From: Anaerozeibacter quisquiliarum | GTDB lineage: Bacteria; Bacillota; Clostridia; Christensenellales; Aristaeellaceae | NCBI GenBank assembly: GCA_051162045.1 | Contig: JBISDI010000003.1 | Strand: one strand, 5' to 3' | Length of the DNA stretch: 64,000 bases | Shown here: positions 15,879 to 24,230 of the stretch, in pieces | How positions within the stretch are numbered: the first letter of the stretch is position 1 | Layout of the letters: every line of letters starts with the position of its first letter | Made by a program: the position numbers and the translations under genes | The notes under the pieces: generated by a model | Seen by the model: the letters and a program-made list of their open reading frames with translations, nothing else | Database searches by the model: none | Told to the model about the DNA's origin: nothing

Positions 15879-16091
15879 ATGAATGATGAGCAGAACAGGC
15901 AGAACGCACAGAACGAGCAAGCGCTGAACAACGATGAACTGGATGCGGTAGCCGGCGGCGCGGGCGACTTCTGGGCAAAGCGCTGCCCTGCCTGCGGGCA
16001 CGAGTGCATGGCCCCGGTGATCTGGGCGCCGGGGGCCAGCCGCCCTGCTCCGGCGGAATTCCACTGCGAGCACTGCGGAAAGGATTTTTGA
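15879..16091 (+). CDS. Double-glycine leader peptide with zinc-ribbon-like core (peptide 5)
   Basis: A 70-residue precursor. The leader is 27 residues and ends ALNNDELDAVAGG. The core has RCPACGHEC and ends FHCEHCGKDF. I chose the ATG at 15879 because AAAGGGG lies 11 bases upstream; earlier in-frame ATGs at 15858 and 15861 overlap that site. The core is compact, with a proline-rich loop between the knuckles. Confidence 0.75.
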   Translation: MNDEQNRQNAQNEQALNNDELDAVAGGAGDFWAKRCPACGHECMAPVIWAPGASRPAPAEFHCEHCGKDF

Positions 16092-16123
16092 AGTGACGCG
16101 ACAATATGAAAGGAGTGCAGGAG

Positions 16124-16336
16124 ATGAGTAACGAGCAGAACGAGACGAACGTGCAAAACGTACGACAGGCGAACGACGGCGAACTGGACGCGGCGACTGG
16201 CGGCTGGTTTTCGGACCCCAGCAGGATGTTCAGGGCAAAGAAATGCCCTCTCTGCGGTGGGACTGCCGCGCCTATGCTGATGGCCGATGAGTCTGGGAAA
16301 AAGCACTACTGCGATGAATGTAAGCAGTATGTCTGA
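16124..16336 (+). CDS. Double-glycine leader peptide with zinc-ribbon-like core (peptide 6)
   Basis: A 70-residue precursor. The leader MSNEQNETNVQNVRQANDG continues ELDAATGG, and the core has KKCPLCGGTA and YCDECKQYV about 22 residues later. AAAGGAG lies 8 bases before the ATG at 16124; an earlier ATG at 16106 overlaps it. Its end overlaps the next small gene by 8 bases, linking the peptides to the regulatory pair downstream. Confidence 0.75.
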   Translation: MSNEQNETNVQNVRQANDGELDAATGGWFSDPSRMFRAKKCPLCGGTAAPMLMADESGKKHYCDECKQYV

Positions 16337-16538
16337 CCATATGAACGAACACAAGATCGAGCGCCTGATGGACTTCTTGCGCTTTCGCGGCGATGGGCGC
16401 CTCGCGCGGTTGGCGGCGGAAGCCGAGGCGCGCCATCCCGCCGGGGTGCGGACGCTTGCAGACGACGACCTCGATGCGTTGTTTGCGGCGGGGGATGGCG
16501 CATGGAACGCCCCGCAGGAAAAGGACGATGAACGCTGA
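16329..16538 (+). CDS. Small protein with a precursor-leader-like motif, coupled to an ECF sigma factor
   Basis: A 69-residue acidic/basic protein that I do not recognise. It lacks cysteines. Near residue 41 it carries TLADDDLDALFAAGDG, which resembles the leader ends of the adjacent peptides (ALNNDELDAVAGG) but without a clean GG. It overlaps peptide 6 by 8 bases and the sigma gene by 11, and has no good ribosome site, so translation is probably coupled. It could be a degenerate precursor, a regulator sensing export load by leader mimicry, or a small anti-sigma factor. All three are inference. Confidence 0.5.
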   Translation: MSDHMNEHKIERLMDFLRFRGDGRLARLAAEAEARHPAGVRTLADDDLDALFAAGDGAWNAPQEKDDER

Positions 16539-17046
16539 GCCGGTCCATCTGCCGGGCGTGGAGGCGCTGTATCTTGAATATCGCGGTAAGGTACGCGCCT
16601 ACGCGCGACACCACTTGAGGAATGAGCAGGATGCCGAAGACGCCGTTTCTCAGGTGTTTCTCAATGCGCACAAAAACTGGGACGCGTATGACCCGGCGCG
16701 CGGTTCGCATAGCACGTGGCTATACGCCATTACGCGGAACGTGGTGCGCGACATGCTGCGCCGGTCGAGTTGCGCCCACGTGGATGCGCGCTTTGACAAT
16801 TGGGAGGCGATCCGGGATACCCGCCCGCTGCCGGAGGACGCGCTGATTTTTGAGGCCGAGGCCGACCAACTGGCGGCGGTGCTCCTGCGTCTGCCCGAGC
16901 GAGAGCGAGACATCCTGCTGCTTCGGTTTTACAGCGGCTTGCCCTCAAAGGAAGTGGCCGCCCGCATGAACCTTTCCGACGCAAACGTGCGCTATTTGCA
17001 GTCCAAGGCGATCGCACGGCTGCGCAAAATCTATGAGGGAGAATGA
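16528..17046 (+). CDS. ECF-family RNA polymerase sigma factor
   Basis: A 172-residue sigma factor. Region 2 is seen at residues about 25-90 (NEQDAEDAVSQVFLNAHKNW, then GSHSTWLYAITRNVVRDMLR). Region 4 is at about 115-168 (LPERERDILLLRFYSGLPSK, then VRYLQSKAIARLRKIY). I chose the ATG at 16528, with AAAGGA upstream, overlapping the previous stop; the longer frame is out of phase with the small protein above it. No classical membrane anti-sigma gene follows. Its position at the end of the peptide island suggests that it drives this operon. Confidence 0.88.
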   Translation: MNAEPVHLPGVEALYLEYRGKVRAYARHHLRNEQDAEDAVSQVFLNAHKNWDAYDPARGSHSTWLYAITRNVVRDMLRRSSCAHVDARFDNWEAIRDTRPLPEDALIFEAEADQLAAVLLRLPERERDILLLRFYSGLPSKEVAARMNLSDANVRYLQSKAIARLRKIYEGE

Positions 17047-17165
17047 ATGTGCAGCGAAGGGCAACCGGCCACATCCAGACGCTGATCGATGTGGACGCAT
17101 GCCTTCTTGTTCAACCTTTGGAACCCGCTGTTTCCCAATTTGCGAACTTATTGGACCTTATCTCT

Positions 17166-17206
17166 GGGATAATGCCGCCAGCGGAATACACTGGCGGCAT
17201 TATCCC
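17166..17206. terminator. Strong 16-bp perfect hairpin between convergent operons
   Basis: GGGATAATGCCGCCAG at 17166-17181 is perfectly complementary to 17191-17206 around a 9-base loop. It sits between the sigma gene (+) and livF (-), whose ends converge. No T-tract is seen on either side, but a stem of this strength between convergent genes is best read as a bidirectional terminator. Confidence 0.6.
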
Positions 17207-17270
17207 TACCTTTGGTCAGTGCGCCGCCCGGAAATCCGTGAGGATCTCATCAGGCGCACGAAGGGCCCTT

Positions 17271-17287
17271 CCTTTCGTATCGAAAGG
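17271..17287. repeat. Short palindrome before the end of livF
   Basis: CCTTTCG and CGAAAGG pair around TAT. It lies 27 bp beyond the livF stop and could be the terminator stem of the liv operon. There is no clear T-tract. Confidence 0.35.
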
Positions 17288-17313
17288 GGCGGTTCTTCGA
17301 TGCGAAAAAGCGC

Positions 17314-18033
17314 TTACGATATGCCCAGGTAGGTCTTCCGGACGATGTCGTCGTTTGCGATCTCCTCGGCAAGGCCGGATTTTACGATGGCGCCCAGTTC
17401 CTGCACGTAGGCGCGATTCGCGATCTTGAGCGCCGCGTTGGCGTTCTGCTCGACCAAGAGGATCGTCACCCCGTCCCGGTTGATCTTGGAGATGGTGTTA
17501 AAGATGTCCTGCACGACCAGCGGCGCGAGGCCCATGGAGGGCTCGTCCAGCATCAGAAGCCTGGGGTTGCCCATCAGCGCGCGGGCCACGGCCACCATCT
17601 GCTGTTCGCCGCCGGAGAGGGTGCCGGCGTGCTGCTTTTCGCGCTCGAGGAGCCGCGGGAACAGGTCGAAGCAGTACTGCAGATTCAGTTCGATCTGCTT
17701 TTTGTCCTTGATGAGGTAAGCGCCCATCATCAGATTTTCCCGGACGCTCAGAAGCGGGAACACCATGCGGGTCTCCAGCACCTGCTCCAGCTTGAGGGCG
17801 GTGATTCTGTGGGGCGCCATGCCGTCGATGCGCTTGCCCTCAAAGGTGATCGTGCCGCCGGAGTTCTTCCCGAGGAGGCCGGAAATGGTTCGAAGCAGCG
17901 TCGTCTTGCCCGCGCCGTTGGAACCGATCAGCGACACGATCTCCCCTTCGTATACGTCGAAGGAGACGCCGTTCAGCGCGTGGATTTTGCCGTAGTGGTA
18001 GTTGAGATCTTTTACGCAGAGGATCGGCTCCAT
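17314..18033 (-). CDS. livF: Liv-type ABC transporter ATP-binding protein
   Basis: A 239-residue ABC ATPase of the LivF class. Walker A is GSNGAGKTTLL near residue 38, the signature is LSGGEQQMVAVARALMG near 138, and Walker B is LLMLDEPSMGLAPLV, the LivF-specific form. GGAGG lies inside the end of livG, 9 bases before the ATG. It is the last gene of a five-gene importer. LivF-type systems move branched amino acids but also urea, hydroxyacids and other small polar molecules, and here the neighbours argue for a carbohydrate-derived substrate. Confidence 0.9.
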   Translation of the reverse strand: MEPILCVKDLNYHYGKIHALNGVSFDVYEGEIVSLIGSNGAGKTTLLRTISGLLGKNSGGTITFEGKRIDGMAPHRITALKLEQVLETRMVFPLLSVRENLMMGAYLIKDKKQIELNLQYCFDLFPRLLEREKQHAGTLSGGEQQMVAVARALMGNPRLLMLDEPSMGLAPLVVQDIFNTISKINRDGVTILLVEQNANAALKIANRAYVQELGAIVKSGLAEEIANDDIVRKTYLGIS

Positions 18034-18036
18034 CGG

Positions 18037-18798
18037 TTAATCACCTCCACCAAGATACGCTTCGATGACCTCGGGGCACTTCTGCACTTCCTCCGGCGTG
18101 CCCAGCGCGATGCGCTTGCCGTAGTTGAGCACGCATATTCTGTCGGTGATGCCCATCACAAACTTCATGTCATGCTCAACGCACAGGACCGAAATGCCCT
18201 TCTCGCGGATCGCCAGCACCAGCTTGGCCAGCCTGGCCTTTTCGGTGGGGTTCATGCCGGCGGCGGGCTCGTCCAGGAGCAAAAGGCAGGGATCGCTGAC
18301 CAGCGCCCGGGCGATCTCCAAGAGCCGCTGCTCGCCGTAGGACAGCGAGCGGGCCTCGTCGTTCTCGCGCTCTGGAATGCCCACGAAAGCCAGGGTCTCC
18401 CGCGCCTTTCGACGGGTGGCCGCTTCGAAATCCCGGTACTTCTTCGTATGGAAGAAGGAGTCCAGGGCGCCGTAGGGGATCCGGCAGTGCTGCCCGATGA
18501 GCAGGTTGTCCATCACGGAAATCGTGTTGAACAGGTTGATGTTCTGATAGGTTCGCGCGATGCCGAGTTTGTTGGTCTCGAACATGTACCGGCCGTCGAT
18601 GCGCTGGCCGTTCAAGTAGATTTCGCCGCCCGTCGGCTTGAAATAGCCGCTGACCATGTTGAAGACCGTCGTCTTTCCCGCGCCGTTTGGGCCGATCAGG
18701 CCGAATATCTCGCTTTTCTCCACGGAAAAGTCCAGGTGCTGAACCGCCTTCAGACCGCTGAATTCAATGGACAGGTCCTTGACCTCAAGCATTGCCAC
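18037..18798 (-). CDS. livG: Liv-type ABC transporter ATP-binding protein
   Basis: A 253-residue ABC ATPase of the LivG class. Walker A is GPNGAGKTTVFNMVSG near residue 38, the signature is LSYGEQRLLEIARAL near 152, and Walker B is LLLLDEPAAGMNPTEK. The start is a GTG at 18798 with GGGAGG 8 bases upstream; the next in-frame ATG is two codons later. The gene overlaps the 3' end of livM by 14 bases. It forms the ATPase heterodimer with LivF. Confidence 0.9.
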   Translation of the reverse strand: MAMLEVKDLSIEFSGLKAVQHLDFSVEKSEIFGLIGPNGAGKTTVFNMVSGYFKPTGGEIYLNGQRIDGRYMFETNKLGIARTYQNINLFNTISVMDNLLIGQHCRIPYGALDSFFHTKKYRDFEAATRRKARETLAFVGIPERENDEARSLSYGEQRLLEIARALVSDPCLLLLDEPAAGMNPTEKARLAKLVLAIREKGISVLCVEHDMKFVMGITDRICVLNYGKRIALGTPEEVQKCPEVIEAYLGGGD

Positions 18799-19852
18799 GG
18801 CTCACGCCTCCCTTCCCGTCAAAGAGACCGCCGATCGTCTTGCCCAGGCCGGCGAGGCCGGTGGGCTGGTAGAGGATGACCACCAGCAGGAACACGCCGT
18901 AGATCAGCATGCGGTAATCCTGAAGGCTCTGGAAGCTCTCCTGAACGAAGGTGATTACCAGCGCGCCCAGGATTGGGCCGAGCAGATTGCCGCTGCCGCC
19001 GAAGAGCAGCATCGTAATGAAGATGACCGACGTGTTCTGAACAAAGGTGTCCGGGCTGATAAAGCCCATCATGTGCGCCAGGAGCGCGCCCGCGACGCCC
19101 ACGTAGAACGCGGAGATCGCAAAGGACATCGTCTTCGCCTTCATGATGTTGATGCCGCAGCCGTTGGCGGCGGTCTGGTTTTCGCGGATGGCGATCAGCG
19201 AGCGGCCCAGCTTCGAGTGGACGATGTTCTGCTTGATGATGAGCAGCACCACCAGCACAAACATCACCAGATACACGTAGGCGTACTTGGACTTGATGGT
19301 CGTAAAGTCAAGCAGCGTCGTGCCCAACAGCGTAAGCTTCACCGGCGGAACGCGGGTGATGCCGATAAAGCCGTTGGTCAGGTGCGAGAAGTTGGCCACG
19401 ATCAGGTACATGATCTGGTTGAACGCGATCGTCAGAAGCGACAGGAAGTGGAACACCAGCTTCGATGCGGGCTTTGCCAGCAGCGCGCCGATAAACGCCG
19501 AGATAAAGCCCACCACGAGGATGCTCAGGAGGGGCGGCAGCGGTGTCAGCCCCAGCTTCGCGATGCCCCATTCCTCGTGGGACAGGAGTACCGAACCGTA
19601 TGCGCCGATGCAGAAGAAGCCCGCGTGGCCGAAGGAAATCTGACCGGTGTAACCAAAGAGGATGTCCAGGCCGCTGGTGGAAATGGCGTAGATGCCGATG
19701 TAGCACAGCAGCACGTAGATGTACTTGTTTCTGGACAGGAGAATGTTGTTCTCCATCATTACAAGCACCAGCGTGACCAGCGCGATCGCGCCGACCGCCA
19801 TCGCCCTGCGCCCCCACTTGCCGCCGAATCTGTTTTCAGGAATCGTCTTCAC
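18785..19852 (-). CDS. livM: Liv-type ABC transporter permease
   Basis: A 355-residue permease with about ten membrane helices and the LivM signature GLDILFGYTGQISFGHAGFF near residues 55-75. The GTG at 19852 has CGGAGG 6 bases upstream, which sits just after the livH stop. A longer frame from 19885 would overlap livH and lacks a site. It pairs with LivH to form the channel. Confidence 0.88.
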   Translation of the reverse strand: MKTIPENRFGGKWGRRAMAVGAIALVTLVLVMMENNILLSRNKYIYVLLCYIGIYAISTSGLDILFGYTGQISFGHAGFFCIGAYGSVLLSHEEWGIAKLGLTPLPPLLSILVVGFISAFIGALLAKPASKLVFHFLSLLTIAFNQIMYLIVANFSHLTNGFIGITRVPPVKLTLLGTTLLDFTTIKSKYAYVYLVMFVLVVLLIIKQNIVHSKLGRSLIAIRENQTAANGCGINIMKAKTMSFAISAFYVGVAGALLAHMMGFISPDTFVQNTSVIFITMLLFGGSGNLLGPILGALVITFVQESFQSLQDYRMLIYGVFLLVVILYQPTGLAGLGKTIGGLFDGKGGVSRGNA

Positions 19853-19868
19853 CGTATACCTCCGTTCG

Positions 19869-20750
19869 TTACACGCTGTAGACATTCGCGTTGCAAATGC
19901 CCCTCGGGCGCAGGATCATAAAGAGTATCATAACGCCGTACACGATGAATTCCTTGTATACGGAGGACACGTACGCGCCGACAAAGGTTTCGAGCAGGCC
20001 GATGAACAGCGAACCGATGATCGCCCCGTAGATATGGCCGTAACCGCCGATTACGGCGCCGGCAAAGCTCTTTGCGGCCAGGTTGTTGCCCAGTTGGTAG
20101 GAGACGTACATGGTGGGCGCCACCAGTACGCCGCCCAGGCAGGCCAGCGCCGCCGCGATGCCGTAAGTGATGCCGATGGTCGTGTTTACGTTGATGCCCA
20201 TGCAGCTGGCGGCCATCTTGTTTTGGGCGGCCGCGCGCATGGAGGTGCCGAACTTGGTCTTGTTGAGGAAGAAGTGCAGCACGACCATCGCCAGAAGGGC
20301 CGCGGCGATGCAGGTGAGCTGCTCCTTGGAGACGGAAGCGGGGCCGATGGCAATCGGCGCGGAGTTGGCGTACAGTGGGGGGAAGTACTTCATGTTGGGG
20401 CCCCAGATCAGCATCGCCGCGTTCTCAACGATGGTGGACAGCGAGATGGTGGCCAGCACCACGTAGACGTTCTGGGCCTTTTTTTTCACCAGCCTGCGGA
20501 TGACGAAGCGCTCCATCATCCAGCCGATAAAGAACATGACGATTTCGGAAGCGAACAGGGCGATGATGAAGGGAACCTGCCATACCGCGTACAGCTGATA
20601 TGCGATGAACGCGCCAAACATCAAAAGGTTCGCCTGCGTAAAGTTCATGTAGCCGGATGCCTGGTAGATGAGGCTGTATCCCAGCGCCAGCATACCGTAG
20701 GTGCATCCCAGTACCAATCCGCCGATCAGTACATTAATCAGCATTTGCAT
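19869..20750 (-). CDS. livH: Liv-type ABC transporter permease
   Basis: A 293-residue permease with about eight membrane helices. The start MLINVLIGGLVLGCTYGMLA and the sequence GYSLIYQASGYMNFTQANLL are typical of LivH, as is the late AGAVIGGYGHIYGAIIGSLF. It is separated from livK by about 190 bp that hold a hairpin. It is the first permease of the importer. Confidence 0.9.
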   Translation of the reverse strand: MQMLINVLIGGLVLGCTYGMLALGYSLIYQASGYMNFTQANLLMFGAFIAYQLYAVWQVPFIIALFASEIVMFFIGWMMERFVIRRLVKKKAQNVYVVLATISLSTIVENAAMLIWGPNMKYFPPLYANSAPIAIGPASVSKEQLTCIAAALLAMVVLHFFLNKTKFGTSMRAAAQNKMAASCMGINVNTTIGITYGIAAALACLGGVLVAPTMYVSYQLGNNLAAKSFAGAVIGGYGHIYGAIIGSLFIGLLETFVGAYVSSVYKEFIVYGVMILFMILRPRGICNANVYSV

Positions 20751-20884
20751 GGGGGTTCCATCCTTTCGCCGCGTTGATTGCTGCCAAGCCAGAATACGCC
20801 TGCTCTTCGAGCGGGAACGGGCGCGGCCCCCGCGGTGCGGATTCCCTGCGGCGACGCATTCGCATTGGCAAGGAAGGGTGCGCC

Positions 20885-20924
20885 GACCGGAGGCGGAAGC
20901 GACTGCTCGCCTCCGCCTCCGGTC
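20885..20924 (-). terminator. Hairpin between livK and livH
   Basis: GACCGGAGGCGGA pairs perfectly with TCCGCCTCCGGTC, and inside it GCGA pairs with TCGC around CTGC. It begins 15 bp after the livK stop on the minus strand and has no T-tract. As with the hairpin at 795, it probably limits read-through so that the binding protein exceeds the membrane parts. Confidence 0.6.
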
Positions 20925-20938
20925 TCATGCAGTCCTGA

Positions 20939-22111
20939 TTACTTGTAGGTGTCGGCGCTGCCGCCGGATTCGAGGAACTTGGCCCAGCTGATGTTCTTGC
21001 CGCCGTGGGTGGCGAAGATCTGCTGGCCGCTCATGCACTCGCCGTTGTCATAGGCCGCGAAGTTGGCATGGCCGGCGAGGATGTCCATCTCAAGGCCCGC
21101 GATGGTATCGCGCACGACGGGGCCTTCCTTGGTACCGGCCTTTTCGACCGCGGTGAGGAGGATGTTGGTGGCGTCAAAGGCGCGGTAGGCGACGTCGGAG
21201 ATCGGCATGGTGCCGTACTCCTTGACCCACTCGGTCAGGAACGCGATTTCGGCTTCGGTGTTGCCCTCTTCCGGCGCGTCCGGCACACTGTGGGGCGCGA
21301 AGAACACGAGGCCGTTGGCCGCTTCGCCCGCAACTCTGCGCATGTCGGAGGAGGAGAAGGTTTCGCAGCCGTAGATGTAGCCGGTGTAGCCCAGGTTGCG
21401 AATCTGCTTGACCATGAGGCTGCCCTGCTCGGCCTGCGCGAAGATGATGACGCCGTTGGGTTTGGCGTTGACGATCGCGGACAGCGCGCCGGTCCAGTCG
21501 GTCTCGCCGACCATGGCCTGCTGCTCGTCGATGATCTCGATGCCTTCGCGTCCTTCGATCTCTTCCTTCACCTTGGTGTAGGCGGAAATGTTTCCGTCAT
21601 CCTGGTAGACCAGCGAGGCGACCTTGTCGCTCTTCAGCTCCAGCATGGCGTCCACCAGCGGCGCCGCGCCGCCCGCGGAGTTGGGCAGGGCGCGGAACAG
21701 GTAGGTCCAGCCCTTTTGCAGCCACGCCGGGTTCATGCCGGTGGCGACTTCGGGGATCTGATAGGCTTCGACCAGATCGCCGGTGGCCTGGATGTTGCCG
21801 GAGAGCTGGGAGCCGATCAGGCCGTCCACGCCCACCTGATCCAGGAGGTAGGAGACGCCCTTGACGGCACCCTCGGTGGTGGAGCCGTCGTCGTAGAGTT
21901 CGATGCCGATCTTGCCGCCCAGCACGCCGCCCTTTTCGTTCCAGAGCTTGATGGCGAGCAGGATCGCGTCGCGGCCGTTGGAGCCGGCGGTGGCGACCGC
22001 GCCGGTGAATCCGCCGTAATGGCCGATCATGTAGGCGTAGTCTTCCGCCAGTGCCAGGGACGAGGTCATCAGGAGTACCAGTGCCACAAGAGCCGTCAGG
22101 AATCGTTTCAT
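20939..22111 (-). CDS. livK: Liv-type ABC transporter substrate-binding protein
   Basis: A 390-residue periplasmic-binding-fold protein (family 5/6). A signal peptide is clear at residues 1-22 (ALVALVLLMTSSLALA then ED). The first strand and Gly-rich loop (YAYMIGHYGGFTGAVATAGS) and LWNEKGGVLGGKIGIELYDD are typical of LivK-like proteins. There is no lipobox cysteine, so anchoring is unclear for a Gram-positive cell. AAGGAGG lies 7 bases upstream. Its ligand probably is the substrate of the adjacent catabolic genes rather than an amino acid. Confidence 0.88.
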   Translation of the reverse strand: MKRFLTALVALVLLMTSSLALAEDYAYMIGHYGGFTGAVATAGSNGRDAILLAIKLWNEKGGVLGGKIGIELYDDGSTTEGAVKGVSYLLDQVGVDGLIGSQLSGNIQATGDLVEAYQIPEVATGMNPAWLQKGWTYLFRALPNSAGGAAPLVDAMLELKSDKVASLVYQDDGNISAYTKVKEEIEGREGIEIIDEQQAMVGETDWTGALSAIVNAKPNGVIIFAQAEQGSLMVKQIRNLGYTGYIYGCETFSSSDMRRVAGEAANGLVFFAPHSVPDAPEEGNTEAEIAFLTEWVKEYGTMPISDVAYRAFDATNILLTAVEKAGTKEGPVVRDTIAGLEMDILAGHANFAAYDNGECMSGQQIFATHGGKNISWAKFLESGGSADTYK

Positions 22112-22203
22112 GTTCTTTCCTCCTTAAATATTTAAAGATCGCTCTTTAAATGCATCGGTCGCAAGGGGAAAAGCCGAGGGGATGCCTGTGCGGGGAAGAC
22201 GCG

Positions 22204-23091
22204 TTACCGGCTGATCGCGCAGCCGCAAACCTTCTCGTAGTACTTCGCGATTGCGCTGTGGTCGTCCTGGCCGCAGCCGTCGTGGTGCAGGGTCTGGAGC
22301 ATCTCCATCACCGCCGCGGTCAGCGGCAGCGGAGAGCCCACCGCGTGCCCGGTCTCCAGCGCATTGGCGAGGTCCTTGATGTGCAGGTCGATCTTGAAGC
22401 CGGGATTGAAGTTGCGCGAGAGGATCATCGGCGCCTTGGCGTTCATGACCGTCGAGCCCGCGAGGCCGCCCCTGATGGCCTGGAAGACCAGCTCGGGATC
22501 CACGTGGGCCTTCGAGGCCAGCAGCATCGCCTCGGACAGCGCGGCGATGTTGACCGCTACGATGACCTGGTTGGCCAGCTTCGTGGTGTTGCCCGCGCCG
22601 ATGCCGCCGCACCAGACGGCGCTGGCGCCCATGGACAGGAGCACTTCCTTGTATTCCTCAAAGACCGCCTTGTCGCCGCCGACCATGATGGAAAGCGTGC
22701 CGTCGATGGCCTTGGGCTCGCCGCCGGATACCGGTGCGTCGATCATGTTGACGCCCTTCTCCTTGCAGGCCGCGCAAACCTCCTGGGAGATCTGGGGCGC
22801 GATGGAGCTCATATCGATGATGGTCGCGCCGGGCTTTGCGCCCTCGAGGACGCCGTTTTCACCCAGCACAACCGCCTTGACGTGGGGGCCGTTGGGCACC
22901 ATCGTGATGATCGTCCGGCACTTTTCGGCGACCTCCCGGGAGGAGGCTGCCGCTTCGGCGCCCTCCGCGGCCAGCGCGTCCACGTTTGCCTTGAGGACGT
23001 CAAACACGACCAGCCCGTGTCCCGCCTTCATCAGGTTGCGCGCCATGGGCTTACCCATGATCCCGAGGCCGATGAAACCAATCTTCATCAT
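22204..23091 (-). CDS. garR: Tartronate semialdehyde reductase (2-hydroxy-3-oxopropionate reductase)
   Basis: A 295-residue beta-hydroxyacid dehydrogenase. The NAD(P)-binding GFIGLGIMGKPMARNL is at residues 5-20, the substrate motif DAPVSGGEPKA near 119, and the catalytic lysine is Lys171 in GAGNTTKLANQ. The C-terminal half (AIRGGLAGSTVMNAKAPMIL, then NFNPGFKIDLHIKDLANALE) matches Escherichia coli GarR closely as I remember it. It reduces tartronate semialdehyde to D-glycerate, which the glycerate kinase at 32816 can use. I chose the first of two ATGs, GGAG lying 6 bases upstream; a longer frame to 23190 lacks a site. Confidence 0.9.
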   Translation of the reverse strand: MMKIGFIGLGIMGKPMARNLMKAGHGLVVFDVLKANVDALAAEGAEAAASSREVAEKCRTIITMVPNGPHVKAVVLGENGVLEGAKPGATIIDMSSIAPQISQEVCAACKEKGVNMIDAPVSGGEPKAIDGTLSIMVGGDKAVFEEYKEVLLSMGASAVWCGGIGAGNTTKLANQVIVAVNIAALSEAMLLASKAHVDPELVFQAIRGGLAGSTVMNAKAPMILSRNFNPGFKIDLHIKDLANALETGHAVGSPLPLTAAVMEMLQTLHHDGCGQDDHSAIAKYYEKVCGCAISR

Positions 23092-23146
23092 CCGCGTCTC
23101 CTTTTTAAGTATGTTAATACGCGAGGGGAAGGTTTTGAACCGGTAA

Positions 23147-24196
23147 CTATATCCATCGGGCGGATACGCGCTTGGATAGGTAAGTTTCAAGCGGCGCCCA
23201 ACCGGTTTCGTTGAACTGGGACAGAAGTTTCTGGGTCACGCCGTAGGTGATGAACTCGTGAGGCTTCATGCCGTCCGGCTCGTAGGCGCGGACGAATTCG
23301 GGAATGCGCATCAGGTTTTCAATCGCCTTCGGATCCACCGGGTTGTCGATGCCGGGGGTCTGCGGCGGGTCGGCTTCGAGGATCATGTCCTGCACACGGG
23401 TGTTGATCGTATAGATCACCTTGCCGCCGGACATCTCGGTCACGTGGTACGCGCCGCGGAGGCCCGCGGGCATGATGACGCTGTCGTAGCCCTTTTCCTC
23501 GAAGATTTTGTAGGTGCGCTTGGCGACGGCGAGCCCCGCCAGCGTGATGTGCTCCTCCGGGATGCCCAGCTTCATGTCCATGGCCACATCCCTGAGGTAG
23601 TCGTCCAGGCGGCCCACCTGCTGAACCGCGATGCACAGAGGCGGGTTGACGCCGCTTTTAACGGCTTTGCGCGCGCCCCGCTGATATGCCTCGGCCACGG
23701 CCAGCGCCTGGGCCACGGAGACGTTGATGGTGGCGCAGATCGGGATGCCTTCCTCCGCCAAGTACTCAATGACCTCGACGCCCGCAGCGGTGGTGGGCAG
23801 TTTGACCGCGATGTTGTCGCCCCAAGCGTGCACCCGGCGCGCCTGGGCGAGCATGCCCTCGGCGTCGCCCGCACGGCCGGGGTTGAGCTGCCCCAGCGCG
23901 TAGCCCTGCCTGCCGCCGGTGGCCTCGTAAATGGGGCGGACCCTGTCCGCCGCGTATGTGGCGACCAGCCTCAAGAGGGCCTCCGCTCGCTCCTCCAGGC
24001 CGAAATCGTCGCCCAGCGCCTCCACCCTGGGCAGCCAGAACTCCGGCTGGTTTTGGAAGGAACGGTATGTGAGCACGGGGTTCGTGGTGACGCCGGTCGC
24101 GCCGCGACGGATGGCCAGGTCGATTTCGTCGGGGCTGCCCGAGTCATGCCACCAGGCGGTGGGCGTACATTGATTGAGCCATTCCAGGTAATTCAA
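23147..24196 (-). CDS. Transaldolase-family protein (first of two)
   Basis: A 349-residue (alpha/beta)8 barrel of the TAL/FSA family. The N-terminal GATGVTTNPVL (residues 32-42) and the Schiff-base lysine Lys132 in NIAVKLPTTAAG are clear, as is VGRLDDYLRD. It is longer than FSA-type enzymes (about 220) and close to classical transaldolase. With its neighbour at 24231 it shares the frame of motifs but not high identity. The substrate is unknown; C3 transfer to or from fructose-6-phosphate-like or branched sugars is plausible. It lies between garR and its paralogue in the same transcription unit. Confidence 0.82.
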   Translation of the reverse strand: MNYLEWLNQCTPTAWWHDSGSPDEIDLAIRRGATGVTTNPVLTYRSFQNQPEFWLPRVEALGDDFGLEERAEALLRLVATYAADRVRPIYEATGGRQGYALGQLNPGRAGDAEGMLAQARRVHAWGDNIAVKLPTTAAGVEVIEYLAEEGIPICATINVSVAQALAVAEAYQRGARKAVKSGVNPPLCIAVQQVGRLDDYLRDVAMDMKLGIPEEHITLAGLAVAKRTYKIFEEKGYDSVIMPAGLRGAYHVTEMSGGKVIYTINTRVQDMILEADPPQTPGIDNPVDPKAIENLMRIPEFVRAYEPDGMKPHEFITYGVTQKLLSQFNETGWAPLETYLSKRVSARWI

Positions 24197-24230
24197 GGCG
24201 TTTCGCTCCTCGCTCCGCGGTTTGGCGTTT

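Noticed and set aside
14572..16336. Lanthipeptide or radical-SAM-modified RiPP cluster
   Set aside because: No LanM, LanB/C, radical SAM, YcaO or Nif11-type nitrile hydratase-like core is encoded within 7 kb. The paired CxxC spacing suits metal binding better than lanthionine rings.
17629..20777. Several long plus-strand frames opposite the liv genes
   Set aside because: They mirror the codon periodicity of livF, livG, livM and livH and have His/Gln/Arg/Asp-rich shadow composition.
17314..22111. Plain branched-chain amino acid uptake
   Set aside because: The family name suggests it, but every neighbour and the shared operators belong to carbohydrate metabolism.
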